A stretch of DNA of 64,000 nucleotides from Planctomycetota bacterium (GTDB taxonomy: Bacteria > Planctomycetota > Phycisphaerae > Sedimentisphaerales > Anaerobacaceae). A program made the translations under genes and the position numbers. Location: positions 21,919 to 85,918 of the forward strand of contig VRUL01000004.1 of NCBI GenBank assembly GCA_019456145.1, read 5' to 3'. The notes under the pieces were generated by a model. The model was not told the DNA's origin and ran no database searches. It saw only the letters and a list, made by a program, of their open reading frames with translations. Positions 23,888 through 33,222 of this stretch are shown piece by piece (position 1 is the stretch's first letter; the number at the start of each line of letters is the position of its first letter).

Positions 23888-24718
23888 ATGAATCCTTGGC
23901 TCGAAACAATAGGTGTTATCTTCGTGGCTCTTTTGGGTGTCCTCTTGGGCAAGTTATTCTCATGCTTTCGCAAACCTTATTATTGGTCATGGGGCTATTT
24001 AGTGCCCTTTATACTCATCGCGATGTTGGTACTGACCAGGTTCAATCATGCACTGCCCTTTGTACCCCCATTCTCCTGGGTCACGGCAGGGCGGACACGG
24101 TTCATCATTTTAGCTTTGGCCGTTACAATGGGCTTGACCACTCCGCTCTCACGTCTGCCTCGCAAATTTGAGAGGATTACTATCGGCCTCTTGATGGCTG
24201 TAGTTGTTGTCTGGTTTTCGGTTTTGCCCTTTCTTCTACCTGCTTTGATTAAGGACGACCTCTCGAATCTTGAAACAAACGTTAATTCCAACGGCATTTG
24301 CTTTCAGAGCAGAGCTTATACCTGTGGACCGGCTGCAGCGGTAACGGCTCTTAAAAGATTAGGTTTATCCGCCAACGAGGGAGAAATAGCTGTACTTTCT
24401 TATACCAGCCCCATTGCAGGCACTCTTCCAACCTGCCTTAGCTCAGCTCTTCAGGACCGCTACGGTGCTGAAGGTCTAAAATCTCAGTACCGTTACTTCG
24501 ACTCTATTAATCAGCTCAGAAATGCAGGCATTACATTAGCTGTAGTCAAGGTTGGATTTATGTCCAGCCACTGTGTCGCTGTCCTTGGAGTCTCAGACCA
24601 CATAATCACCATTGCAGACCCTGTTGTTGGTAGAATGTTGATGTCACACGAGCAGTTCGAGGAGATCTGGCAATTTTCCGGCATTGTGCTAAAGAGAGAG
24701 CCTACGCAGAGCATCTAA
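23888..24718 (+). CDS. Membrane protein with a C39-like papain-fold peptidase domain
   Basis: 276 residues, with GGAGG just before the ATG. The first ~120 residues contain four probable membrane helices. The C-terminal part (about 135-270) matches C39-type double-glycine peptidases: catalytic Cys146 in YTCGPAA, His228 in SSHCVAVLGV and Asp244 in IADPVVG. C39 domains normally sit at the N-terminus of peptide-exporting ABC transporters or bacteriocin processors; here it is fused to a small membrane domain and no transporter or peptide gene is adjacent. Substrate unknown. Confidence 0.75.
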   Translation: MNPWLETIGVIFVALLGVLLGKLFSCFRKPYYWSWGYLVPFILIAMLVLTRFNHALPFVPPFSWVTAGRTRFIILALAVTMGLTTPLSRLPRKFERITIGLLMAVVVVWFSVLPFLLPALIKDDLSNLETNVNSNGICFQSRAYTCGPAAAVTALKRLGLSANEGEIAVLSYTSPIAGTLPTCLSSALQDRYGAEGLKSQYRYFDSINQLRNAGITLAVVKVGFMSSHCVAVLGVSDHIITIADPVVGRMLMSHEQFEEIWQFSGIVLKREPTQSI

Positions 24719-25040
24719 TTCGTGTTTCGTCAATTGCAAATCGTATCCCGTGAAAAGGACAATAACCACGGATACGAGTGTTGAGCAATGGAAATACGTG
24801 ACATTCCTACCTTATTTGCAGATTATTTTCACAAGCTGTGACATACAGTTGTCACACCTCCTAAAAAAAAGTGGCTAAATCTCTTTCGCCTTGATAATAT
24901 CATTAACGAAATGGTTGGAGTCAGGGTTTTGATGGTAAAGTCATTAAGACCCAGCCGAGCTATTTACGCGGGGGGGAGTAGCCCGGCTGGGATTATTTCT
25001 ATAGCCTCCCGCCGACCTGCATAGCATCTGTTCTGTTAGC
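24719..25040. other. Intergenic stretch with a GC-rich hairpin
   Basis: Contains CCCAGCCG (24950-24957) and CGGCTGGG (24984-24991) with a further GAGCTA/TAGCCC pairing inside, downstream of the minus-strand yhaM/relic transcript, so it may end it, although the U-tract is poor. A run of seven G's lies in the loop. No gene was seen. Confidence 0.45.
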
Positions 25041-25181
25041 TCAATCCAGACGCTTTGGATTTGTCCCGGCATCACCTGGATTTGTGGATTTACCATCAGG
25101 GCCTGCATACCACTGTGCTGCTGAGCTAATCTGTACCGCTGGCAACAGAAACAAAACAAACAAGACGATGCAATATCTCAT
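25041..25181 (-). pseudogene. Truncated start of a secreted beta-helix-type protein
   Basis: A frame of 46 codons from an ATG at 25181 (GGGGG upstream) to a TGA at 25043-25041. It has a full signal peptide (MRYCIVLFVLFLLPAVQ) and continues AAQWYAGPDGKSTNPGDAG. Such a WY-PDG-xNPG start is typical of planctomycete right-handed beta-helix (pectate-lyase-like) proteins, whose hundreds of further residues are absent. It starts 18 bp after yhaM and would be co-transcribed. It is probably a broken gene; a short secreted peptide is less likely. Confidence 0.5.
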
Positions 25182-25198
25182 TAACAACATCCCCCATT

Positions 25199-26161
25199 TT
25201 ATTCGATACGCTTCCTGTAAAGGCGGGTTTGTAAAGCGTTTTTCCAGGCGGTCCAGTTAGAGTCGCCCGGTTCGTTCTCAATGGCCATTGTTACCATGTT
25301 TACCTTGGCGTCCAAATTGTCAATATAACAAACCATAAAGGCTTCAGGTGTGGCAGGCAGCTTCGGTGAGCCGAATTCATACTGACCATGGTGTGACAGG
25401 ATGATATGTTCAAGGGCATCCTGTACTGCCTGTTCGATCTGCGTACCTTTTGCTCTGAGCTCATTAGCCTTTTGATTTACCATTAGAACAGTTTTGACGA
25501 TGTGGCCGATTAGCTGGCCTGAATCGGTATATGAAAAGGCCATATCGTACGACAGCTCTTCGGTCTTGCCCATATCGTGAAGAAAGATACCGGCCAAAAC
25601 CAAATCGGATTGTGCTTTTGGATAAAACGGCAATATCGCAACAGCTATTCGCAGCATATTATGGGTGTGCTCCAGCAGCCCACCGAGGTAATTATGATGC
25701 AGTGCTGTTCCAGCCGGTGCTTTGCAGAATTTCTCCATCAGTTCGGTATTGGCCAGGAACTGGCTGACCAGCGCCTTTAGCTGTGGGTTCTTTATCCGGC
25801 TCACGGTCTTTTTTATCTCCTCGAACATTTTGTCAGTATCTTTGTCCGTTCGCGCCAGAAAATCCTCAAGACAAACTTTACCTGCATCAACAACGCTGAT
25901 GTTATTTACAACGATTTGGAGATTGTTTTGATAAAGCTCGCTTCTTCCCTGTATATGGATAAAGCCGGGTTTTGGCAGCGCTTTGTAAACTGCTTCGGTT
26001 GCCTGCCACATTCGCCCGTTTAATTGGCCGGTGCGGTCCGAAAGGTACATCGCTATATACAAGTCGCTCCGTGCTGTGCTGCGCAGAATCGGCTCCCTGA
26101 CCATATAAATATCGTCAATTGTCTCACCAGCCTCGATTTCGTTTATAAACTTGTGCGCCAT
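25199..26161 (-). CDS. yhaM: YhaM-type 3'-5' exoribonuclease (OB fold plus HD domain)
   Basis: 320 residues. An N-terminal OB-fold (about 15-95: LYIAMYLSDRTGQLNGRMW) is followed by an HD phosphohydrolase domain with metal ligands His155-His156 (ALHHNYLGGLLEHTHNM), His195-Asp196 (GIFLHDMGKTEEL) and later HHGQYEFGSPK. This is the architecture of YhaM/CBF1-type nucleases that trim RNA or single-stranded DNA from the 3' end. It lies with the PP2C and kinase genes on the same strand but 135 bp apart from them, so co-transcription is uncertain. Confidence 0.85.
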   Translation of the reverse strand: MAHKFINEIEAGETIDDIYMVREPILRSTARSDLYIAMYLSDRTGQLNGRMWQATEAVYKALPKPGFIHIQGRSELYQNNLQIVVNNISVVDAGKVCLEDFLARTDKDTDKMFEEIKKTVSRIKNPQLKALVSQFLANTELMEKFCKAPAGTALHHNYLGGLLEHTHNMLRIAVAILPFYPKAQSDLVLAGIFLHDMGKTEELSYDMAFSYTDSGQLIGHIVKTVLMVNQKANELRAKGTQIEQAVQDALEHIILSHHGQYEFGSPKLPATPEAFMVCYIDNLDAKVNMVTMAIENEPGDSNWTAWKNALQTRLYRKRIE

Positions 26162-26296
26162 TATCTACTCCCTAAAAAGGTGATTTAATAAATGCCTACA
26201 ATTGCTCAATCATATTAGTTGGGTGGCGTTTATGCAAGAATGGTTAGAAATTCTGTAATAAGAATTATGGTATTAAACGTACAAGATTGGCTCTGT

Positions 26297-27103
26297 TTAT
26301 GAATTTTTGAGCCAATCGACAATAACCACGGTAATATTATCGCAGCCTCCTGCTGCATTGGCAGTATCGATAAGAGCCTGACAGGCTTCTTTGCAGTCTT
26401 CCTTCTTAACTAAAATTGCTGAGATAGTTTTATCGTCCGCTGAATCTGTCAGACCGTCCGTGCAGAGCAGCAACCGGTCGCCTTTTTTGAGGCTGAAAGA
26501 GCGTATATAAGGCAGGGTCTTGGTCTCCATGCCAACATAATGGGTGATTTCGCCTTGAGCCTCGTGGTCGTGGGCCTCTTCGGGTTTGATTTTGCCTTTG
26601 TCCAAAAGCTCCGAAACAACAGAATGATCTTTTGTGAGCTGCACGAGTCTTTCCTTGCGAAGGCGGTAGATTCTGCTGTCACCCAGATTTGCAATATAAG
26701 CGCGATTATTCCTGAGCAGAGCTGCCACGAGTGTTGCCCCCATATCCCTGTAGCCGGTTTCACTTGTCCCTTCCAGGCGCAATTGCCTGCTTTGTTCTAC
26801 GATAGCCTTCTTGAAAAGAGACCTTATTGTTGCCTGGCTGCCGACTTTCAGCTTGTCAAGCTTGACCTCGATTATCACGGGTAAATCTTCTGTGACGATT
26901 TTCGAGGCAAGCTCTCCTCCCCGATGGCCTCCCATTCCATCGGAGACCAAAAACAGGCCCAGTTCGGGGTCCATAAGGAAGGTGTCCTCATTTTCTTCTC
27001 GGATCTTTCCGATATGACTTGCTCCCGCGCACTTGAGTGGTAAAGTAGTAGACAGTATGCTTTCAGGCTCTTTTCCCATTTGTTGCTTGTCCTTACAACT
27101 CAC
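26297..27103 (-). CDS. PP2C-family serine/threonine protein phosphatase
   Basis: 268 residues with all PP2C motifs: REENEDTF (metal ligand), LFLVSDGMGGHRGGE, NLGDSRIYRLR, LLLCTDGLTD and GCDNITVVIV. It needs two metal ions and removes phosphate from Ser/Thr of proteins. It is 43 bp downstream of a Ser/Thr kinase gene on the same strand, so it probably reverses that kinase's action, as in the Stp1/PrkC pairs. It has no membrane segment, so it acts in the cytoplasm. Confidence 0.95.
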   Translation of the reverse strand: MSCKDKQQMGKEPESILSTTLPLKCAGASHIGKIREENEDTFLMDPELGLFLVSDGMGGHRGGELASKIVTEDLPVIIEVKLDKLKVGSQATIRSLFKKAIVEQSRQLRLEGTSETGYRDMGATLVAALLRNNRAYIANLGDSRIYRLRKERLVQLTKDHSVVSELLDKGKIKPEEAHDHEAQGEITHYVGMETKTLPYIRSFSLKKGDRLLLCTDGLTDSADDKTISAILVKKEDCKEACQALIDTANAAGGCDNITVVIVDWLKNS

Positions 27104-27146
27104 TCATTAAATGTTATGGCTTGGTGAAAATTCAAGGAACCTGCCA

Positions 27147-28463
27147 CTATCCAATCAGGATTTGCTCGCACCACGGACAGTAATTCCAAAAGGACGAGTC
27201 AATTGACCACTTACACCGGTTACATATTTCTGGAAAAGGACGAACCTGCCAGGCTTTACGCACTTTGCGATGACACCAGGGGCAATATCGCATGAATCGA
27301 AGGAGCCCACCCTTGCAGTATTTACATTTTGACTGGTAACGTACTTCAAGAGAACGTTTGGAACTGGGAGACTCGAAACCCGGTCCATAGCACCAGGGAC
27401 AGAATCTCCATTCAGGCAAGACTCCTCTATGGCAACGCGTGCAAATGTAATCAAACCTGCTGCGTGTATCGAAGCGATTGCGGCCATTGCCGCACCATGG
27501 ACATACCTTCATGCTCTCAGCTATCGGCTCAGCACACTCCACACAACGGTGAAATGTAGTAAGGACTCTCTTATAACGTCTGACGAAGTCCTCTTGTCGG
27601 ATCTGATGCCAATCGGGCTTTTTTTGTTTATCCGGGTCCAAAAGAAATCCGTATCGCAGCTTTTTGGGCATTACCTGCAGAAGCGCTATGAGCATCTCTC
27701 CGGCATCGGCATATCGCCGGGCTGGGTCCACTATAAGAGCCTGTCTCAGAAATCTCGCTAAGGCTGCGTTTGTTTGTTCACAGAGGCGTTTATAGCCTTT
27801 GAACGGCCAGCGGAAGGGCCAGCGGGGCAGAACGCCGGTGATATACTCGTAAAGAATCAGACCGACGGCAAAACAATCGCTGCGGAATGTAGGTCTTCCG
27901 TAAGCCTGCTCGGGCGCGACATAGCCGGGGGTGCCGAATTCATCTACAGTCTTCATACGACCCTTCTGCTTCTGAGAGATTCCAAAATCACCCAATGCTG
28001 CTCGGCCGTTGGGAAACAGGAATATGTTTCCGGGTGTCACATCACAATGAATAAGACGATGCCGGTGTGCATAAGCGAGCCCATCAAGGACCTGGGCAGT
28101 AATAGACAATATTCTGCGGACCGACATTGGCCTGGAACAGTCATCGAGTGTTTTGAACGACAATTCCGTGGCTACCACTATGTGGTCGTCGATGATGTCG
28201 GCATTTTTGATTGGCATTATATGACGATGTCTTAATTTAGTGACCATGCGAATTTCGCGAAACAAGGCCTGATTGTTGCGTTCGCCTCTAACATCCATAA
28301 GGGGTATCTTCAAAGCAACATACATCCCTTCGACACAGTCTCTGGCTTTCCATACCTCGGCACTTCCGCCGATACCCAACCGTTTTTCCAGGCGATATTT
28401 ACCTAATCGACGGCCACGGGCCAGATTCAGAGAGTGCTCGCTTGTGTTTTTTTTGCTTCCCAT
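27147..28463 (-). CDS. Ser/Thr protein kinase with an array of zinc ribbons
   Basis: 438 residues. Protein kinase domain about 22-265: Gly-rich loop (GIGGSAEVWKA), Lys52, catalytic Asp141 in HCDVTPGN, and DFG at 159-161. The usual HRD is HCD, so the kinase is of the non-RD type and may not need activation-loop phosphorylation. Residues 300-438 hold four double-CxxC units (Cys307/310-321/324, 341/344-355/358, 380/383-394/397, 414/417-429/432), each ending in CPWC, a tandem zinc-ribbon array. There is no transmembrane segment or PASTA domain, so sensing is probably internal, by zinc or by a partner. It is followed at 43 bp by a PP2C phosphatase. Confidence 0.93.
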   Translation of the reverse strand: MGSKKNTSEHSLNLARGRRLGKYRLEKRLGIGGSAEVWKARDCVEGMYVALKIPLMDVRGERNNQALFREIRMVTKLRHRHIMPIKNADIIDDHIVVATELSFKTLDDCSRPMSVRRILSITAQVLDGLAYAHRHRLIHCDVTPGNIFLFPNGRAALGDFGISQKQKGRMKTVDEFGTPGYVAPEQAYGRPTFRSDCFAVGLILYEYITGVLPRWPFRWPFKGYKRLCEQTNAALARFLRQALIVDPARRYADAGEMLIALLQVMPKKLRYGFLLDPDKQKKPDWHQIRQEDFVRRYKRVLTTFHRCVECAEPIAESMKVCPWCGNGRNRFDTRSRFDYICTRCHRGVLPEWRFCPWCYGPGFESPSSKRSLEVRYQSKCKYCKGGLLRFMRYCPWCHRKVRKAWQVRPFPEICNRCKWSIDSSFWNYCPWCEQILIG

Positions 28464-28800
28464 TTTGTTATTTTATCCTGAAACGAATCAGGTGCTCAAG
28501 CGGCCAGAACAAGCACCGGCATTAAGCAGACAGAGTTCTATAAGTATTACCTGACAAACTACACATTTTAATCTAACTATGTGGATGTGCCAATACTATT
28601 TAGATAGAGTGAAATTTTGTTCTGCCGGTTGGACGGGAAAAAATATCAGGATTACACATTTTAGAAAGCGGAAGTGTAAAATTTGAAACAGGCCAAACAG
28701 GGAAAATTTATGACGGGGCTTGCAAGCATCAGGATTTTGGGCTATAAAGGTGCTTTCATATAGTTTGATATAACGGAATAGGATACACGAGGCATAAGAT
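28464..28800. other. Divergent promoter region of the kinase gene and proS
   Basis: About 340 bp between divergent genes. It must hold promoters for both, but I see no pair of boxes close to consensus and no T-box leader upstream of proS. Confidence 0.4.
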
Positions 28801-30540
28801 ATGAGATACAGCCGGATGTTTATACCGACGGTCAAGGAGGTGCCCTCTGATGCCGAGACGGTAGGTCACAGACTAATGATTCGAGCTGCTTTGATACGCA
28901 AAGTGGCCAGCGGGACCTATACATACCTGCCGCTCGGCTGGCGTAGCTTGCTCAAAATCATTGCCATCGTCCGCACAGAGATAAACAAAGCCGGCGCTCA
29001 GGAGATCCTTGTGCCTTCTCTGCAACCCCTTGAGCTTTGGGAAAAGACCGGCCGCAGCACTGATTACGGACCGACGATATTCCGTTTTGAGGACCGCCAC
29101 GGCAGGGGAAATGTACTCGGCCCCACCGCCGAGGAAGTCTTTACCTCTTTGGCTGCCGCTGAGATAAAGTCCTACAAGCAGATGCCAATAAATCTTTATC
29201 AGATTAGCCCCAAGTTCCGTGATGAGTTTCGTCCGCGTTTTGGCCCCGTGAGGTCTCGTGAATTCATAATGAAGGATGCCTATAGCTTTGATGCTAATCC
29301 TGAAGGCCTTGATAAATCGTACAAAGCAATGTACGATGCATATTGCAGTATTTTCACACGCTGCGGCCTCGACTATGTAATCGTCGAAGCCGAGTCCGGC
29401 GAAATGGGCGGCTCGGGCTCACACCAGTTCACTATCCCGTGTGAATCAGGGGAAGATACAATCGTCTATACCCAAGACGGCTCTTACGCGGCAAATCTCG
29501 AAAGGGCCGATGTGGATCCGCCGCCAAAAGAAAAGGCCAGTGCTGAAATTCCACCAATGGAGGATGTTCATACACCGAATGTCGGCACTATCGAAGCAGT
29601 CTGCAATTTTCTTAAAACCAAACCAAAACAAATGGTCAAGACGCTGATTTATTCAACTGAGGACAAAACCTTAATTGTACTTGTTCGTGGCGACCATGAT
29701 GTTAATGAGGAGAAGCTGAGGCTGGCTGTATGCGGCAAACACATAGAGCTGGCAGATGAAGCTACGATAGAAAAAGTTACTGGTGCAAAGGTTGGTTTTG
29801 CCGGGCCCGTGGGATTAGCTAACAAGGTCGAGACTGTACTAATGGACTATGCAGTGGCAGCAATGTCGGTGTGGATTACCGGCGCCAATAAGACGGACTA
29901 TCATGTTAAGAACGTTGTGCCGGGTAGAGATTTTACGCTCGAAGGAGAAAATATTACCGTTGCAGACATCCGCTATGCTGTTGAAGGGGATACGCATAAG
30001 GGTAAAAAGCTGCTGTTTAAGAAGGGTATTGAAGTCGGCCAGGTCTTCAAGCTCGGGACAAAATACAGTGTAAAGCTCGGTGCCAATTTCCTTGATGAAA
30101 ATGGTGACGAAAAGCCCTGTATTATGGGCTGCTACGGCATCGGTATAAACCGGATACTCGCTTCTGTCGCTGAAACCTGTAACGATAATAACGGTATTAT
30201 CTGGCCGATTAGCATAGCGCCGTTTGATGTTTTGATAACCTGCGTCAATCAGGATGACGAAGAAGTGGCAAAAGTTGCCGAAGATATCTACCAGCAATTG
30301 CTCACCGGCGGCATGGACGTATTGTTAGATGACCGCTCCCTGCGCGGTGGAGTGAAATTCAAGGATGCAGACCTGATTGGCATACCCGTCAGAGTGACCG
30401 TCGGCAGAAGATCCGTTGCCCAGGGAAATGTGGAGATCAAGCTGAGGTCGGAATCAGAAAGCCAAAACGTCCCTTTAGAAAAAGCAGCAGATAAGGCGAT
30501 TGAGCTGGTCAATTCATTAAAAGAACAGATGAGGTCCTAA
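28801..30540 (+). CDS. proS: Prolyl-tRNA synthetase (bacterial type)
   Basis: 579 residues, normal for the bacterial-type enzyme with an editing (INS) domain. Class II motifs: motif 1 (AGAQEILVPSLQPLELWEKT), motif 2 (KFRDEFRPRFGPVRSREFIM), motif 3 near MGCYGIGINRI. The INS domain lies about 220-385, and the C-terminal anticodon-binding domain starts around PFDVLITCVNQDDEE. It charges tRNA-Pro and hydrolyses mischarged Ala-tRNA-Pro. Confidence 0.97.
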   Translation: MRYSRMFIPTVKEVPSDAETVGHRLMIRAALIRKVASGTYTYLPLGWRSLLKIIAIVRTEINKAGAQEILVPSLQPLELWEKTGRSTDYGPTIFRFEDRHGRGNVLGPTAEEVFTSLAAAEIKSYKQMPINLYQISPKFRDEFRPRFGPVRSREFIMKDAYSFDANPEGLDKSYKAMYDAYCSIFTRCGLDYVIVEAESGEMGGSGSHQFTIPCESGEDTIVYTQDGSYAANLERADVDPPPKEKASAEIPPMEDVHTPNVGTIEAVCNFLKTKPKQMVKTLIYSTEDKTLIVLVRGDHDVNEEKLRLAVCGKHIELADEATIEKVTGAKVGFAGPVGLANKVETVLMDYAVAAMSVWITGANKTDYHVKNVVPGRDFTLEGENITVADIRYAVEGDTHKGKKLLFKKGIEVGQVFKLGTKYSVKLGANFLDENGDEKPCIMGCYGIGINRILASVAETCNDNNGIIWPISIAPFDVLITCVNQDDEEVAKVAEDIYQQLLTGGMDVLLDDRSLRGGVKFKDADLIGIPVRVTVGRRSVAQGNVEIKLRSESESQNVPLEKAADKAIELVNSLKEQMRS

Positions 30541-30637
30541 TGGGCTGATTATTCTGTACAATTAGTAATTGGTGAAATATTAGTGAACTACCAGGGATGG
30601 CAATAAAGCCAGCCCAAAATTCGAAAGGAGAGAATCG

Positions 30638-31519
30638 ATGAAAGAAGAAAAAGTTTCAAGACGCACTTTTATCCGTTATAGTTCTCTGGTGGCCGCAGGG
30701 ACAATTGCAGGTGTGTCGTCTCAACATGCCACGGCTGCGTCCGCCCAGGTCAAACGGATCGTCAAAAAAGGACGTATCAACCAGTCGGTCAGCAAGTGGT
30801 GCTATGGCAAGTTTAAGCTTGACGAGTTATGCGCGATATGCAAAAAAATGGGTATGAAAGCGATCGACCTGCTCGGTCCATCCGCCTTCCCGACTCTCAA
30901 AAAACATGGCTTAGCCTGCTCGATGATTAGCACACACGGCTTGGGCAATGGGATAAACAGGAAGGCAAATCACGAGCAGTGTCTCGCGAAAATCCGGGAC
31001 GCCATTGACGCCGCGGCAGAATACAGCTTTCCGAATGTAATTACATTCCCAGGCAACCGGCGTGGTATGTCTGATGAAGAGGGAATTGAAAACTCCGTCA
31101 TTGCGCTCAAGCAAGTCGCTGGACACGCGGAGAAAAAGAAGGTTACAATCTGCATAGAGTATCTTAACAGCAAGGTCAATCATAAGGATTACATGTTCGA
31201 CAAGACCGCCTGGGGCGTCGAGGTCTGCAAAAAGGTCGGCTCCGAGCGCATCAAGATACTTTACGATATCTACCACGCCCAGATAATGGAAGGCGATATA
31301 ATTCGCACGATTCGTGACTACAAGGACTACATCGGCCACTACCATACCGGCGGCAACCCGGGCCGAAATGAAATCGATGAAACGCAGGAGTTGTATTACC
31401 CGGCTATTATGCGTGCTGTTGCCGATAGCGGATTCAAAGGCTATGTCGCGCATGAATTTATACCTAAACGAGACCCTATTGAGTCTCTGGCTTATGCCGT
31501 GCGAATTTGCGATGTATAA
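30638..31519 (+). CDS. Tat-exported hydroxypyruvate-isomerase-like TIM-barrel protein
   Basis: 293 residues, with AAAGGAGA before the ATG. The twin-arginine signal (SRRTFIRYSSLVAAGTIAG) shows that it is exported folded. The mature domain is a xylose-isomerase-like TIM barrel close to hydroxypyruvate isomerase: MKAIDLLGPSAFPTLKKHGL, NVITFPGNRRGM, CIEYLNSKVNHKDYMFD, IKILYDIYHAQIMEGDI, GHYHTGGNPGRNEID and GYVAHEFIPKRDP. Planctomycetes carry many exported members, whose substrates are probably sugars or sugar acids. The activity is inferred. Confidence 0.88.
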   Translation: MKEEKVSRRTFIRYSSLVAAGTIAGVSSQHATAASAQVKRIVKKGRINQSVSKWCYGKFKLDELCAICKKMGMKAIDLLGPSAFPTLKKHGLACSMISTHGLGNGINRKANHEQCLAKIRDAIDAAAEYSFPNVITFPGNRRGMSDEEGIENSVIALKQVAGHAEKKKVTICIEYLNSKVNHKDYMFDKTAWGVEVCKKVGSERIKILYDIYHAQIMEGDIIRTIRDYKDYIGHYHTGGNPGRNEIDETQELYYPAIMRAVADSGFKGYVAHEFIPKRDPIESLAYAVRICDV

Positions 31520-31588
31520 CATTGCTTATTTTCTCTATGGTCTTGGTGGCAAAACTAAAAACTAAGAACTCAAAACTCAAAACTATTT

Positions 31589-32131
31589 ATGTGGAAGCTA
31601 AAAGACCCTAAGCCGGTCAAGCTGATAATCGGCATTTTGGCTGCCGACCGTCAATGTCTGCACGCCGGTATCGAAGCGTTGACCCACAAACTCGGCACCG
31701 CTGATTTTACGAGCGATGTATGGCTGTTCGACAAGACCGATTATTACAAAGACCAGACAGGCCCGCATATCTTAAGGCAATTTGTCAGTATTGAAAAGCT
31801 GATCGATCCCGGCAAACTGGCAAAAATCAAATGCCAGACAAACAAACTCGAACAAAAATTGGCAAAAACTTTAGCTCTTCCTCTACCCAGGCCGGCAAAT
31901 CTGGACCCCGGCATAATTGAACCTGCGAAGCTGGTTTTGGCCACAACAAAAAACTATTCGCATCGTATATATATCGGCAAAAAAATGTATGCTGAGGTAA
32001 CACTCGCCTTTGACAAAGGCAACTGGCGGCCGTTAGGCCATACTTTCCCGGATTACAGGCAAAAGTGCTATTACGATTTTTTCTTTAAAGTCAGGATCCG
32101 ATTACTGGAGCAGTTAAAATCGCAACGGTGA
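31589..32131 (+). CDS. DUF4416 family protein
   Basis: 180 residues matching DUF4416 by its pattern KPVKLIIGILAA, TSDVWLFDKTDYY, then DPGIIEPAKLVLATTKNYSH, then LGHTFPDYR near the end. No enzymatic role is known. The last codon overlaps the GTG start of the next gene (GTGA), indicating translational coupling with the WecA-type transferase. The 31550-31588 leader contains an A-rich imperfect repeat of ACTCAAA. Confidence 0.75.
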   Translation: MWKLKDPKPVKLIIGILAADRQCLHAGIEALTHKLGTADFTSDVWLFDKTDYYKDQTGPHILRQFVSIEKLIDPGKLAKIKCQTNKLEQKLAKTLALPLPRPANLDPGIIEPAKLVLATTKNYSHRIYIGKKMYAEVTLAFDKGNWRPLGHTFPDYRQKCYYDFFFKVRIRLLEQLKSQR

Positions 32132-33222
32132 CCAAATTAGCGGTAATCTCATTAGCCGGCTCTTTTTTTCTATCAATGATTCTGACCGGCGTTGTAAAAA
32201 TCTTTGCTCAGCGAGCCGGTTTTCTCTCGCATCCGGTCAAGGACAGATTCGCCGCTAGGGCCGTTCCGCTTGGCGGGGGTATTGCAATCTTTATCACACT
32301 GATGGCTTTCATTCTCGCTGCTATAGCTGCAGTAAAAATTTTTCCAGGCCGTATCGATTCGCTTGCCCAAACGGCAAATATTGACATGGCTGATTTCTTA
32401 GCCAAAATCAACCAGCTCATAGCAATATTATTAAGCGCTTCGGTCTTGTTGGCAATGGGCCTCTGGGACGACAAAAAACATCTCGGTCCATTTTTCAAAC
32501 TCTCTGTTCAATTCGCCGTTGCAATAATAGCTGCTCTCTTTGCGGATGTTAGGGTAGAGTTTTTTATCGAAAACAAAATAATTACCTCTGTGCTTTCAGC
32601 TCTCTGGATAGTGTTGATTATCAACGCCTTTAATTTTCTCGACAATATGGACGGCCTGGCTGCCGGTATCGCGGTCATAGCAGGGGGCATTTTATTTACC
32701 GCAGCCGCTATAAGCGGGCAGGTTTTCGTGGGTGGCCTGACACTTGTTTTTATAGGGACATTGCTGGGGTTTTTGGTATTTAATTTTCCACCGGCGAAAA
32801 TCTTTATGGGTGACGCAGGCTCACTTGTAGTGGGCTTTTTCGTTGCTATTCTGACTCTCCGCACTACATATTATCACGAAGCAGAAAGCGGCCGATGGTA
32901 TGCGGTCCTTATGCCGCTGGTCGTTATGGCGGTTCCGCTCTATGATTTTATCAGCGTAACCATGCTGCGTATATGTCAGGGCAAAAGCCCGTTTGTTGGT
33001 GATACCCAGCACTTTTCCCATCGATTGAAAAGGCTCGGATTGACCGATACACAAACAGTTCTGACATTATACTTAGCTACACTCTGTACAGGCCTTGGTG
33101 CAGCTTTTCTTTATCAGGTCAATCTGGCCGGGGCGATCATAATCTTTACTCAAACGTTTATGATATTGGCCATTATCGCCATCCTGGAAAAAACTGCCAA
33201 AAATGACAAAAGCAGCAATTAG
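32128..33222 (+). CDS. WecA/MraY-type undecaprenyl-phosphate sugar-1-phosphate transferase
   Basis: 364 residues, GTG start overlapping the upstream stop. About ten membrane helices with the family motifs PLGGGIAIF, MGLWDDKKHLG, NAFNFLDNMDGLAAG (catalytic Asp cluster), KIFMGDAGSLVVGF and a loop with QHFSHRL (the His-rich sugar-nucleotide site). It attaches a sugar phosphate, typically GlcNAc-1-P, to undecaprenyl phosphate, starting surface polysaccharide. It is followed with a 20-bp overlap by an O-antigen-ligase-like protein, consistent with that role. Confidence 0.92.
   Translation: MTKLAVISLAGSFFLSMILTGVVKIFAQRAGFLSHPVKDRFAARAVPLGGGIAIFITLMAFILAAIAAVKIFPGRIDSLAQTANIDMADFLAKINQLIAILLSASVLLAMGLWDDKKHLGPFFKLSVQFAVAIIAALFADVRVEFFIENKIITSVLSALWIVLIINAFNFLDNMDGLAAGIAVIAGGILFTAAAISGQVFVGGLTLVFIGTLLGFLVFNFPPAKIFMGDAGSLVVGFFVAILTLRTTYYHEAESGRWYAVLMPLVVMAVPLYDFISVTMLRICQGKSPFVGDTQHFSHRLKRLGLTDTQTVLTLYLATLCTGLGAAFLYQVNLAGAIIIFTQTFMILAIIAILEKTAKNDKSSN

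Noticed and set aside
24944..25159. 71-codon minus-strand frame
   Set aside because: Lies in another frame over the beta-helix relic; the relic has the signal peptide and motif.
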